Shown: in pieces, positions 39,397 to 48,690 of the stretch
Layout of the letters: every line of letters starts with the position of its first letter
Numbering within the stretch: position 1 is the stretch's first letter
DNA from: a virus
Strand: one strand, 5' to 3'
DNA length: 64,000 bases
Virus record (IMG/VR): IMGVR_UViG_3300013014_000024
Span: 33,695 to 97,694 of that record
Notes under the pieces: generated by a model
Databases searched by the model: none
Told to the model about the DNA's origin: nothing
Seen by the model: the letters and a program-made list of their open reading frames with translations, nothing else
Position numbers and translations under genes: made by a program

Positions 39397-39947
39397 TATA
39401 AATCTAAACATTTAATTTTTCCATCTGACCCGTAACCAAAGTTATATTTGTGAGCATCAACAATTGTGTCTTTTCCTTTAACTTTTAGTATCGCCCTTTC
39501 ACAATTTTTAATCACAGTTAAAAACTCTATGAAAAAATTATAAACTTCTTTATCATGTTTGGCCAATTTTTTACCTACTTCAACAAATACGGACGAGTTT
39601 GAACCATTATTCATATATAAATCAACAAAACTTTCGCCCGTATCAACATCAAGTACCCCAACATCTTCCATTGCCAATTCTAAATCATCCCAATCATTCT
39701 CAAATTTCTTGGTATCCAATTTTTCTAACTCAACATAATATATGTCCTCATCCTGCATTTTACCTGCCCTAAAAACTTTTGGAAAAATTTCAGGATTAGA
39801 TTTGAACACTTCAAACCATTCATCCACAGTATCTTTGTGACCTACTTTAAAAATAACATTTGGATTACTTTTTGACGCATAAATGGTATGTTCAATACCA
39901 CTACCGAACATTTCTTTTTCTTTAGTACCTAATTCTTGTATTTGCAT
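39396..39947 (-). CDS. Protein-kinase-like fold, divergent
   Basis: 183 residues. The order GSGIEHTIYAS (glycine-rich loop), VIFKVGHK (strand with Lys), YYVELEKLD (hinge) and DAHKYNFGYGSDGKIKCLDL (catalytic-loop-like DxHxxNFG and a final Asp) follows small kinase-like phage proteins. The usual HRD is not present, so activity is uncertain. Confidence 0.7.
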   Translation of the reverse strand: MQIQELGTKEKEMFGSGIEHTIYASKSNPNVIFKVGHKDTVDEWFEVFKSNPEIFPKVFRAGKMQDEDIYYVELEKLDTKKFENDWDDLELAMEDVGVLDVDTGESFVDLYMNNGSNSSVFVEVGKKLAKHDKEVYNFFIEFLTVIKNCERAILKVKGKDTIVDAHKYNFGYGSDGKIKCLDL

Positions 39948-39957
39948 ATTTATAATT

Positions 39958-40290
39958 ATGAAGATGTGGCAAAAATATATTGAAAAAACCGACGCAATTA
40001 AACCTATTCTTGAAGTATATCTTAAATTAAGGAGATGGTTTCAATTAAATGAATGGACTCAGTCAGATTTGGAAAACCCACCGTATTATGGTACCGAAAT
40101 GATGGAATTAAGAGGTGATTTTCGCTATAATATGGTAAAAATTTTTCAAAATATTAGTGATTTAGGTCTCGATATTACCCAACAAGAATTTAATAATTAC
40201 TTACGCCCATTTCTTACTAAAATTGATGAATTAACACCTTTAAAAAATGGCAATAACAAGAGAAGAAATAAGAGGGACGAAGATAATTAA
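39958..40290 (+). CDS. Hypothetical protein, 110 aa
   Basis: Start at ATG 39958, with TATTTAT (39947-39953) 4 nt upstream; the longer frame from 39883 is antisense to the neighbour. Helical, with aromatic LRRWFQLNEWTQSDLENPPY and a basic tail that overlaps the KTSC gene by 44 nt. Not recognised. Confidence 0.72.
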   Translation: MKMWQKYIEKTDAIKPILEVYLKLRRWFQLNEWTQSDLENPPYYGTEMMELRGDFRYNMVKIFQNISDLGLDITQQEFNNYLRPFLTKIDELTPLKNGNNKRRNKRDEDN

Positions 40291-40489
40291 CGAAATTAAA
40301 TCTTCAAACATTAAGAAGACAGAATACGACACCGAGACAAAAAAATTGGTTATAGAATTTAATAACAATTTAAAGTACGAATACGATGAGGTTCCCCACC
40401 AAATCTATACTAAATTCAGAAAATCAGAATCTCAGGGTAAATTTTTCACAACAGAAATTTCAAAAAATTTCAAATATAAAAAACTCTGA
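40247..40489 (+). CDS. KTSC-domain protein
   Basis: 80 residues. IKSSNIKKTEYDTETKKLVI, then LKYEYDEVPHQIYTKFRKSE and SQGKFFTTEIS match the small KTSC domain (conserved SSN...YD, F-x-x-G/L-x-Y, VP, SxGxFF). Its function is unknown in general; it is often seen next to phage or tRNA-synthetase genes. Confidence 0.85.
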   Translation: MAITREEIRGTKIINEIKSSNIKKTEYDTETKKLVIEFNNNLKYEYDEVPHQIYTKFRKSESQGKFFTTEISKNFKYKKL

Positions 40490-40510
40490 TTTTTTGGGTA
40501 TTTATATGTC

Positions 40511-42109
40511 ATGGGAGAATTTACTAAAATACTAAAAAGCTTTTCGTTACAAGATACTCTAAATCCTAAGATTTGGGATAATCCCGATGATGTAGAAACT
40601 TCAAAAATGAAGTCCAAGGTGAAAAGTGCCTTGATGAAAATTGCCGAAAAATTTATTGATTATTTGGGTGAAGATATTTTTGTTGATGATATTATTTTAA
40701 CGGGGTCTTTATCCAACTATAATTGGTCTGAATATTCTGATTTTGATTTACACATTATAATTGATTTTAAACAATTCGGTAAAAAGGATAAAGTTCATAA
40801 AGAACTATTTGATGCAAGAAAATTCATATTTAATGAATCTCATGACATCAAAATTTATGGATATGATGTTGAGTTATATGCTCAAGATTCAGAAGAAGAA
40901 CACACAAGTTCTGGAGTATATTCAATAATTAATGATGAGTGGTTGCATAAACCAAAAAAAGAATCTCCCGATATTGATAAAAAAATCCTTGTTCAAAAAA
41001 TAGATTGTTGGATTGAAAAAATAGAAAAAACTATTTCAAATTCTAAAGATAGAGATGGTAAGAAACTAGAAACTTTAAAGTCTAAACTTAAAGAATATAG
41101 AAAGTCTGGATTGGATAAAGAAGGTGAATTATCTTATGAAAATTTGGTCTTTAAATTTTTAAGAAGGTCAGGACATATTGAAAAACTATTTGACGCTTTA
41201 AATAAAAATATAGATAAAGAATTATCTGTTGAGAGAAATATACAAGAACAAATCATTTCAACCAAAGACGACATTTTAAAAATATTTAATGATTCAGAAT
41301 ATCTGAAAGACCTTAAAGATTTTGCCGATGATAGATTAAAATACGAATACACCCCAGGTCAAAAAATACCTTATTCTGAAATTGTTAGACTAATACAAAA
41401 AGGATTAGAGTTTCTTAAATTTAAATTACCTAAATGGGGGGTTGATGGTAAATTTGGACCTGAAACAAAAAAATCTGTTGAAAATTTTCAAAAAGCAAAT
41501 AATTTATCAGTAACAGGTGTTGTTAATACTGATTTTGTTAAAACATTAATTTCTTTACTAGTGATTAATCGTTTTAAAGATTCAGACATTAGTACCAAAA
41601 TAGAGCAATACGGTACAGTTGGTGATTTTACCTATTTGGACTTAACAACTGAACAAGGGTATAGCTCGTATAGAGATATTTGTCAGTCTTTTATTGATTC
41701 AAGAAATAGTAGTGCAGGTGTGACAGGAGATATGATGGCAAGATGTGCTAAACTACATCTATCAAAAGGATATGTTCCACCTGAATTGGCTTTAGCTCAA
41801 TTATCATTAGAGGGAGGTTTATCAACTGACCCAAATGTAAGACCAAGAAAAACTAAAAATCCTTTTAATGTTGGTAATGTTGATACCGGGTCAAATAGTT
41901 ATCAAACATCGGTTAGAGATGGTGTTTGTTTATACTACGATTTAATAACCAGAAAATATTTGACAAATAAAAAACCTGAGGATTTGTTAAATAATTTTGT
42001 AAATAGTTCAGGACATAGATATGCGTCAGGTGAAAACTATGAATCAAAATTAAAACAATTGGTTAGAGGAATATCAAAATTTACTGAACCAGTTCTATCT
42101 AAATATTAA
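40511..42109 (+). CDS. Fusion: nucleotidyltransferase, peptidoglycan-binding and lysozyme-like domains
   Basis: 532 residues. Residues 40-130 form a MNT-type nucleotidyltransferase with LTGSLSNYNWSEYSDFDLHI (GS and DxD at 77-79). A helical linker follows. At about 295-350 is a peptidoglycan-binding domain (WGVDGKFGPETKKSVENFQK). The C-terminal 140 residues look like a glucosaminidase/lysozyme (PPELALAQLSLEGGLSTDPN, then KNPFNVGNVD). TATTTAT (40499-40505) is 5 nt before the ATG. Probably a virion-borne cell-wall enzyme; the purpose of the nucleotidyltransferase is unknown. Confidence 0.85.
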   Translation: MGEFTKILKSFSLQDTLNPKIWDNPDDVETSKMKSKVKSALMKIAEKFIDYLGEDIFVDDIILTGSLSNYNWSEYSDFDLHIIIDFKQFGKKDKVHKELFDARKFIFNESHDIKIYGYDVELYAQDSEEEHTSSGVYSIINDEWLHKPKKESPDIDKKILVQKIDCWIEKIEKTISNSKDRDGKKLETLKSKLKEYRKSGLDKEGELSYENLVFKFLRRSGHIEKLFDALNKNIDKELSVERNIQEQIISTKDDILKIFNDSEYLKDLKDFADDRLKYEYTPGQKIPYSEIVRLIQKGLEFLKFKLPKWGVDGKFGPETKKSVENFQKANNLSVTGVVNTDFVKTLISLLVINRFKDSDISTKIEQYGTVGDFTYLDLTTEQGYSSYRDICQSFIDSRNSSAGVTGDMMARCAKLHLSKGYVPPELALAQLSLEGGLSTDPNVRPRKTKNPFNVGNVDTGSNSYQTSVRDGVCLYYDLITRKYLTNKKPEDLLNNFVNSSGHRYASGENYESKLKQLVRGISKFTEPVLSKY

Positions 42110-42170
42110 ACAGACTCAAGATAAACTTAAATTATTCTCTTTAATCATATATTTATAAAGAAAAAATAAA

Positions 42171-43091
42171 ATGGCTTTAGTCACATATCTCGTCGCCCCT
42201 TGTGCTGGAGGGTCAGCATTGAATATAGAATTCAGTTCTACTACTCTTCCAGTAGTCGGTGGTAATTATTATCTTAATTTCACAGGAGCAACCGCTAAAG
42301 GTTGTTATGAAATTGTGGACACAGCAGAACCTTCAACAGGAGTTGACGAAGTTTCGGGTCCTTTAGGTACGAATTATGGAGATTGTCAAACTTGTTTGGC
42401 CGCAAACCCAACTCCGACACCAACACCAACTCCTACAATTACTCCTACAATTACTCCTACAACAACGAGAACTCCAACTCCAACGCCAACTGTAACTACA
42501 ACTAGTACACCAACTATAACACCAACAAGAACATTAACTCCCACACCAAGTATTACACCAAGTATTACACCAAGTATTACACCAAGTATTACACCAACAA
42601 GAACAGTAACACCTACAGTTACAGCAACTAATACCCCAACACCAAGTATAACACCAAGTATAACACCAACAAGAACAGTAACTCCTACACCAAGTATTAC
42701 ACCAAGTATTACACCAACAAGAACAGTAACACCTACAGTTACACCAACAACAACAGTAACACCTACAGTTACACCAACAACAACAGTAACACCTACAGTT
42801 ACATCAACTAACACCCCAACACCAACAAAGACCTCAACTCCAACACCAACAAAGACCGCAACTCCAACACCAACACCAACGATAACACCAAGTCAAACTA
42901 GTATAGGTACAACCTACGTTAACGTACAATATGAATATACAAATCAGATGGAAGGTAGCTATAGTGGTGGTACATGGGATGCAACTTTGGGAAATGTTCC
43001 ACATCCTCAGGCTTACGTTGAGGGAACTAGAGGTTGGGTAATTGACTTAAGTGCCGTGAAATTGGGTGGATTTAATGGATTAAATAACTAA
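42171..43091 (+). CDS. Thr/Pro-repeat protein, probable fibre or surface protein
   Basis: 306 residues. An N-terminal 80-residue domain with paired cysteines (GCYEIV and CQTCLA) precedes about 155 residues of TPT, TPSI and TRTVTP repeats, then a short beta-rich C-terminal domain ending GGFNGLNN. Such Thr/Pro stalks are rigid, often glycosylated and prone to length change. TATTTAT (42151-42157 region) lies about 14 nt upstream. Confidence 0.85.
   Translation: MALVTYLVAPCAGGSALNIEFSSTTLPVVGGNYYLNFTGATAKGCYEIVDTAEPSTGVDEVSGPLGTNYGDCQTCLAANPTPTPTPTPTITPTITPTTTRTPTPTPTVTTTSTPTITPTRTLTPTPSITPSITPSITPSITPTRTVTPTVTATNTPTPSITPSITPTRTVTPTPSITPSITPTRTVTPTVTPTTTVTPTVTPTTTVTPTVTSTNTPTPTKTSTPTPTKTATPTPTPTITPSQTSIGTTYVNVQYEYTNQMEGSYSGGTWDATLGNVPHPQAYVEGTRGWVIDLSAVKLGGFNGLNN
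42405..42895 (+). repeat. Coding tandem repeats in the Thr/Pro stalk
   Basis: Units such as ACACCAAGTATT and ACAGTAACACCTACAGTT recur in blocks, nearly identical at DNA level, so repeat number can change by slippage or recombination. Confidence 0.85.
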
Positions 43092-43113
43092 AAATAAAAA
43101 AAATTATAATAAT

Positions 43114-44337
43114 ATGGCAGACTTAAAACCAATAGGAAGCGAAAAATTAACAGGTCAAGATAAAATTAAAAGAATAATGGAGATTGCCAGATATAATGAA
43201 GTTGTCCCTGTTAATCTTAATGAACATAGTACAACCGAATTTTCAATTGGATTTTCTGATGGAAATGAATATCAAATTGTAAAAGAAAAATCAGGATATA
43301 TCATAAAAAAAACCATTTCAGAATCTAAAACAGATTATATTGAGCCTATGAAGAATAGAAAGTATTATTCTTCATATTCTCAGGCGTTAAAAAGATTAAA
43401 TTTAATGTCAAAAGAAATTAATCGTTTAACAGAAACCGAAGAAGGTACTAGCCTATTTGGAGAACAAAAGAAATTTGTTTTAAAAAGACCAACTCCGGCT
43501 GAGCCTGAAATGGACGATGTTCCTGCACCGCCAGCAGCACCTCCGGCAGTTCCTTCACCCGAATTACCACCTTCACCTGAATCTGGAGTACCTTCAGAAG
43601 AAATGCCTTCAGATAATGAAATGGTAGGAATGGATGATGAAATGCCTTTAGATGATGAAATGCCTTCAGATGATGAAATGGGTGGAATGAATAATGGAAT
43701 GACATCAGATGAAGTTACTTTTAAAATGATTCAAAAGTTAACAGGAAAGTTAACTCAAAAAATAAGAGAATATGAAGGTGACAAGGGTCTAACATCTGAA
43801 AACATAAAATATGTAATAAACATGGTATTGTCTTCAGTTGATTTGGCTAATTTGTCTGAAGAAGATAAAGAAGATATTCTTTCTAAATTTGAATCAGATG
43901 AGGACATGGATATGGGTGATGACGATATGGATATGAGTGATGAAGATATTACGGGGGATTCTGAAGTTGAAGATGTTCAAGCTGATATGGATGTTCCTGT
44001 TGAATCTGAAATGGAAGAAGATTATGGCCACGGAGCAATTTTAGACCACATTTTTGGTGAATCTAAAATTGATAAAGTACTTTCAAAGTATTTTGAAATT
44101 AGTGAGTCAGAAAAAAGAATTTCAAATCAAAAAAAAGTTGCCAAAAAATCTAATATAAAAAATAAAATGGATTCTGTTAAAAAAATGAGTGAGACTATAG
44201 AACAAGAATTGTCTTCTCAAAAATTTTTAGAAGAAAATTCAAATTTTAATTTTTTAGGAAAAACAAACAAGAAAAACTTAGTTTTTGAAGGTAAAACAGG
44301 TCAATTTAAAATAACACCTGAGGGATTTGTAATATGA
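43114..44337 (+). CDS. Structural-type protein with acidic repeats
   Basis: 407 residues. KLTGQDKIKRIMEIARYNEV near the start resembles the shared tag. A Pro-rich stretch is followed by EMPSDDEM repeats and acidic DDDMDMSDED. The C-terminal basic helix (KVAKKSNIKNKMDSVKKMSE) and FKITPEGFVI end the protein. Its place at the head of the structural cluster and its composition suggest a head or neck assembly role. The next gene overlaps by 4 nt. Confidence 0.8.
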   Translation: MADLKPIGSEKLTGQDKIKRIMEIARYNEVVPVNLNEHSTTEFSIGFSDGNEYQIVKEKSGYIIKKTISESKTDYIEPMKNRKYYSSYSQALKRLNLMSKEINRLTETEEGTSLFGEQKKFVLKRPTPAEPEMDDVPAPPAAPPAVPSPELPPSPESGVPSEEMPSDNEMVGMDDEMPLDDEMPSDDEMGGMNNGMTSDEVTFKMIQKLTGKLTQKIREYEGDKGLTSENIKYVINMVLSSVDLANLSEEDKEDILSKFESDEDMDMGDDDMDMSDEDITGDSEVEDVQADMDVPVESEMEEDYGHGAILDHIFGESKIDKVLSKYFEISESEKRISNQKKVAKKSNIKNKMDSVKKMSETIEQELSSQKFLEENSNFNFLGKTNKKNLVFEGKTGQFKITPEGFVI

Positions 44338-44723
44338 GTTATTTGATATATATAAATGGGTTAGGACCAAATTATAAAGGCGATAATATGTATGAATTCA
44401 TATTCTCAGATTCTTTAGAAGTTTGGGGCGAATTATGGGAAAGTAAACCATGTAATTCGTATCCAAATCCTCCTGAATTAAAATATATTAAAAAAGTTGG
44501 AATTTTGAAAAACACAGATATAAAATTAGAGTTAATTCAAAATTCAGATTTTTTTTCTATGATGGACGCAATGGATGATATAATTGCATTAGCATGGGAA
44601 ACAGATGAATCAAATAATTCAAAAAGAATTGTTTTTAAATTTGGAGAAGAAGAAAAAACAATAAAAGATAAATTATACGAGAAAGATTTAATTCTTGAAT
44701 TTGAAAAAAAAAATGATATATGA
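44334..44723 (+). CDS. Hypothetical protein in the structural operon
   Basis: 129 residues, alpha/beta, with YIKKVGILKNTDIKLELIQN and MMDAMDDIIALAWE. It overlaps both neighbours by 4 nt (ATGA), a clear sign of coupled translation. Not recognised. Confidence 0.8.
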   Translation: MSYLIYINGLGPNYKGDNMYEFIFSDSLEVWGELWESKPCNSYPNPPELKYIKKVGILKNTDIKLELIQNSDFFSMMDAMDDIIALAWETDESNNSKRIVFKFGEEEKTIKDKLYEKDLILEFEKKNDI

Positions 44724-45556
44724 AAATTAACAAAAAATCTCTAGAACTAATTGAAATGGGTTTATCATCTAAAACCGTTTTAAAATTAACAGAATCACAG
44801 ATTAGTACATTACATAATAGAATGGTAGTGGAAGCAATGACACAAAGTACCACAACCTCTTATAACGTACCAACAGATGATGTTAAAAAAGGAGTTAAGT
44901 TACCTCCAGCCCCTAAAGGGATGAATATACAACAAACATCTACAGGAATTAAAGCAACTCCTACTGAAGAAGTTAAAGAAAATGATGACAATAAAAACAA
45001 TCCATATGCAATTTGTCGCAAACAATTAGGTCCAAGAAAAAACGCAAAATTTGAAAGTTGTGTTAAACAAGTTAAAAAATCTTTGAAAGAAGGTAAAAAT
45101 CCAATATCTTTGTTTTTAGAAAACAAAATTATGCAAATAGTTGAATCTCATTTACCTCCAAGAATTACTAAACAAGATTTAGTTCAATATTTGTCAGAAC
45201 AAAATCCCGCAACAGCACCTGTTAAAGAACCTAAAACAAAACCAGGAACCAAACAACCACCATCACCGGTAAAAACTCCTTTACGTCCTGGAAAAAATCC
45301 AAATCCGGGAGTTAAAGAAGCTCCTAAAGCAAATAAAAAAAATAAAGAAGTTTCCGAAAATTCTCCTACTACAGCCCCTGCTGGTCCAAAAACAAAACCA
45401 GGAACTAAGCAACCACCATCACCGGTAAAAACTCCTTTACGCCCTGGAAAAAATCCAAATCCCGGAGTTAAAGAAGCCCCTAAGGCTAAGAATATTAACC
45501 CTGAAGAAGCTAAGGAAAAAATAATTGACACAATAATGAAAATGTTAAAAAAATGA
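44720..45556 (+). CDS. Tagged protein with duplicated Lys/Pro-rich segment
   Basis: 278 residues. VLKLTESQISTLHNRMVVE near residue 20 matches the shared tag. ICRKQLGPRKNAKFESCVKQ is a small Cys motif near 95. Two nearly identical segments of about 38 residues follow (each with KPGTKQPPSPVKTPLRPGKN), separated by a short spacer. The basic, Pro-rich repeats could bind DNA. It overlaps the next gene by 4 nt. Confidence 0.8.
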   Translation: MKINKKSLELIEMGLSSKTVLKLTESQISTLHNRMVVEAMTQSTTTSYNVPTDDVKKGVKLPPAPKGMNIQQTSTGIKATPTEEVKENDDNKNNPYAICRKQLGPRKNAKFESCVKQVKKSLKEGKNPISLFLENKIMQIVESHLPPRITKQDLVQYLSEQNPATAPVKEPKTKPGTKQPPSPVKTPLRPGKNPNPGVKEAPKANKKNKEVSENSPTTAPAGPKTKPGTKQPPSPVKTPLRPGKNPNPGVKEAPKAKNINPEEAKEKIIDTIMKMLKK

Positions 45557-46884
45557 GAAAAATAAAAGAACAAATAGATTACGGTGGTAGACGTGAAAGA
45601 ATGGACCCTAACCTTGAAAGAAAATTAATGTCTGGTCAAGACATATATTCTTCTAATCCGGCAATGAGAAAAGGTTCGGAAGATGTGCAGAGATTAGTTT
45701 CTAAAAGATTTGGTGACGTTGTTGACGCTTTGAAACAAGTTACAGGTATTAATGACTTGTCTCCAGCTAACGTTAAACAAATGTTAATGGGTGAAATGAT
45801 GAATGCCACTTACGATGTAATGAGACGTGAGAGCAGACACAAAGAAGAATTAAAAGAACTTGCCAAAAGAATATGTTTTGATGAAACAGAATTTGACGAA
45901 TCTTGGGTTAATTTAGAAATGTTTTTAAATGAAACACCGATTGATACTTCTAATTTTAGGTATCAACCTGAAGAAGACGAAGATGAAGAAGATGAGGAAG
46001 AAAAACAAAAATTAGAAATTCCATCATTTGATATTGAAGATTTAACTCCTCAGGAACAATTTGAGTTAGAAAAACATAAGAGAAATATTATTAACGCACT
46101 TGTTCAGGGAGCCGCTAAAAAAGGCCACTATGTTTTCAAAAAACCTGAAGTAAAAGGAGAGTTAGATTCTATTGACCCCCAACTATACCCTCTTTATAAT
46201 AAGATAATGTCAATCAATGATTTTTTCTATTTCACAATGGAACAAATGATTGAAATGATGAGTCAAACAGGACAAGGTGTTGCCGGTAAAGTTGAATTAG
46301 ATGGTGGAGACGATGAAGGCGAAGATGAGGGTGGAGATGAGGGTGGAGAAGATAGTGCCGATACTACAATTAAAGCTTATGGTATGATTTTTCCAATACT
46401 TTGCCATGAGATAATAAAAGGTATTAAATCGGTGAATGCAAGACATGGATATCCTAAAGACACAGAAATGGCTAGAAAAGTGTTAGGTCAAACTGATTTA
46501 TTATCAAACGAACCAATGCAATTGATAGTTGGCCCTGGAGTACAAGAAAAGCTCAGAATGGCAATGCCTGACGCAATATTTGACCCATCAAACAAAGGTT
46601 TGATAAATTGGTTTGAAATAGAGCTTTTCAAAATAGAAGCGAAAGAACTTTTAGGAATTATTGCAGATGTGATTGATACCAGACCAGAAAAAAATAAAAT
46701 AGCCACTGCTAGATTTGAAGAAATCATGAAAGAAGCTCAAACACTCAAAAGAGAGTATGAAGAATACAAAAAACAACAAGGTAATACCAATAAAAAACAA
46801 GGTAATACTAGTGATGACTCTGATGATTTGAATGATGATGACTTGGACGATTTCCTATCTAGTATGGGTATCTCAAGAGAATAA
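45553..46884 (+). CDS. Structural-type protein upstream of the terminase
   Basis: 443 residues, with a basic N terminus (GGRRERMDPNLERKLMSGQD), acidic insertions (EDEDEEDEEE and EGEDEGGDEGGED) and helical domains between. LYPLYNKIMSINDFFYFTME is its most ordered-looking part. Position just before terL suggests a head-completion or small-terminase-like function, but no similarity is recognised. Confidence 0.8.
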   Translation: MRKIKEQIDYGGRRERMDPNLERKLMSGQDIYSSNPAMRKGSEDVQRLVSKRFGDVVDALKQVTGINDLSPANVKQMLMGEMMNATYDVMRRESRHKEELKELAKRICFDETEFDESWVNLEMFLNETPIDTSNFRYQPEEDEDEEDEEEKQKLEIPSFDIEDLTPQEQFELEKHKRNIINALVQGAAKKGHYVFKKPEVKGELDSIDPQLYPLYNKIMSINDFFYFTMEQMIEMMSQTGQGVAGKVELDGGDDEGEDEGGDEGGEDSADTTIKAYGMIFPILCHEIIKGIKSVNARHGYPKDTEMARKVLGQTDLLSNEPMQLIVGPGVQEKLRMAMPDAIFDPSNKGLINWFEIELFKIEAKELLGIIADVIDTRPEKNKIATARFEEIMKEAQTLKREYEEYKKQQGNTNKKQGNTSDDSDDLNDDDLDDFLSSMGISRE

Positions 46885-46889
46885 TTATT

Positions 46890-48647
46890 TTGACAAAAGA
46901 ACAATTAATAATAGAAGTTACGAAGTGCATGAGAAATACTCCATATGCACTTCGTACTTATTTACAGACATACGATAATACGGTATCAAAATACGTACCA
47001 TTGGACTTATTTCCAGACCAAGTTAGTCTTATTGAAGACTATGAAAAGTTCAATGAAAATATTGCATTAAAATATAGACAAGCCGGGGTATCCACAGTAA
47101 CCGCGGCATGGGCATCAAAAAAATTAGTTTTTGCAAAAAAACAAAAACCTGAAAAAATTCTAATTATTGCCAACAAATTAGATACCTCTGTTGAGATGGC
47201 AAATAAGATTAGGTCTTTTACTGAACAATGGCCTACTTGGGTAGGTGTAGGATTTTCACAAGAAAAAAACGCACAAAGACATTTTAAGTTAACTAATGAT
47301 TGTGAAGTTAAAGCGGTTGCAACATCAAAAGATGCCTTGAGGGGATATACTCCCACCATTCTTATTTTTGATGAGGCGGCGTTCATTGATGCGGACGGAG
47401 ATTTCTGGTCTGCGTGTATGGCATCACTTTCAACAGGGGGTAAAGTTATTGTGGTATCTACACCTAACGGATATGACCCAATTTATTATGAAATTTATGA
47501 CCAAGCATTAAGAAACATGAATGATTTTAAAATATCTGAAATGTTTTGGTATCGTGACCCAAGATATACAAGAGATTTGTATATGGTTAAAACAAATGAT
47601 TTGGTTCATTTCTTACTTAATAGAGAAGAATATTCTACTGATGTGGTAATTAATTTACCTGTAGATAATCCATACGAAAGGGACCATTCTATCGTTACAG
47701 AATACATTAAACAAGGATATAAACCTTGTTCTGCGTGGTTTGAAGGGATGGTTAAAAAACTCAAATACGATAGGAGAAAAGTGGCTCAGGAGTTGGAGTG
47801 TAATTTCTTAGGTTCAGGTGATAATGTATTTGAATCTGAAATACTACAAAGTATTGCTCAAAATACTTTACAAGAACCTGGTGCAAAACTTATGGGTAAT
47901 GCGTTATGGATATGGAAAGAACCTATAGTTGGACATAAATACGTTATGGGTGTGGATGTGTCAAGAGGTGATTCTGAAGATTTTTCTTGTATTGAGATAA
48001 TAGACTTTGATGAGAATGAACAAGTTCTTGAATACGTCGCCAAAGTCCCTCCTGACGTTGTTGCCGAAATTGCATATAAGTGGGGTACAATGTATGATGC
48101 GTTTTGTGTTGTTGATTTAACAGGAGGAATGGGAGTTGCAACTGCAAGAAAATTACAAGAACTTAACTATAAGGGATTATACATTGATAATACTACTGAT
48201 ACTTCAAATAAATGGAAATGGGACCCAAAGATAAATGAGAAAATACCAGGAATTAATTTTAATAGTAAACGTGTTCAAATTATTGCATCTTTTGAAGAGT
48301 CGGTAAGACATGGATTTAAGGTTAGGTCTCATAGATTATATAACGAAATGAATACTTTTGTTTATATTAACGGAAGACCAGACCATCAAAAAGGACACCA
48401 TGATGATTGTATTATGGGATTATCAATGGCAACCTATGTGGCCGAAAAATCATTCCAACAATTAACTAAAAATTTGAATCACACAAAGGCTATGATAGAT
48501 TCATGGTCTGTTTCTGTAAATGAAAATAAAAATTCTTCGCAGTTTTTTAATCCAATGATATCACAAACAGACTCAAAAAGACAATATTTTCCTAATCAAG
48601 GACCTAGTAGAAGTGATTATGAAAAATATAGATGGTTGTTCTTTTAA
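46890..48647 (+). CDS. terL: Terminase large subunit (T4 gp17-like)
   Basis: 585 residues; packages DNA using ATP and cuts concatemers. The ATPase part has KYRQAGVSTVTAAW (Walker A variant near 63) and ILIFDEAAFID (Walker B and catalytic Glu near 152), then VVSTPNGYDPIYY (coupling motif). The nuclease has VMGVDVSRGDSEDFSCIEI (first Asp), FCVVDLTGGMG and HHDDCIMGLSM. The start is TTG at 46890, 5 nt after the previous stop; no closer ATG keeps the N terminus. Confidence 0.96.
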   Translation: MTKEQLIIEVTKCMRNTPYALRTYLQTYDNTVSKYVPLDLFPDQVSLIEDYEKFNENIALKYRQAGVSTVTAAWASKKLVFAKKQKPEKILIIANKLDTSVEMANKIRSFTEQWPTWVGVGFSQEKNAQRHFKLTNDCEVKAVATSKDALRGYTPTILIFDEAAFIDADGDFWSACMASLSTGGKVIVVSTPNGYDPIYYEIYDQALRNMNDFKISEMFWYRDPRYTRDLYMVKTNDLVHFLLNREEYSTDVVINLPVDNPYERDHSIVTEYIKQGYKPCSAWFEGMVKKLKYDRRKVAQELECNFLGSGDNVFESEILQSIAQNTLQEPGAKLMGNALWIWKEPIVGHKYVMGVDVSRGDSEDFSCIEIIDFDENEQVLEYVAKVPPDVVAEIAYKWGTMYDAFCVVDLTGGMGVATARKLQELNYKGLYIDNTTDTSNKWKWDPKINEKIPGINFNSKRVQIIASFEESVRHGFKVRSHRLYNEMNTFVYINGRPDHQKGHHDDCIMGLSMATYVAEKSFQQLTKNLNHTKAMIDSWSVSVNENKNSSQFFNPMISQTDSKRQYFPNQGPSRSDYEKYRWLFF

Positions 48648-48690
48648 TGATAACTATTTATATTATCAAACATAAATCTAAATTTATATC

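Noticed and set aside
42386-42814. Minus-strand ORF rich in Val and Gly opposite the Thr/Pro repeats
   Set aside because: It is the mirror of the repeated codons ACA/ACT/CCA and has no start signal; a shadow of the real gene.
42405-42895. CRISPR-like periodic repeats
   Set aside because: The repeats have no unique spacers of constant length and keep the coding frame of a Thr/Pro protein.
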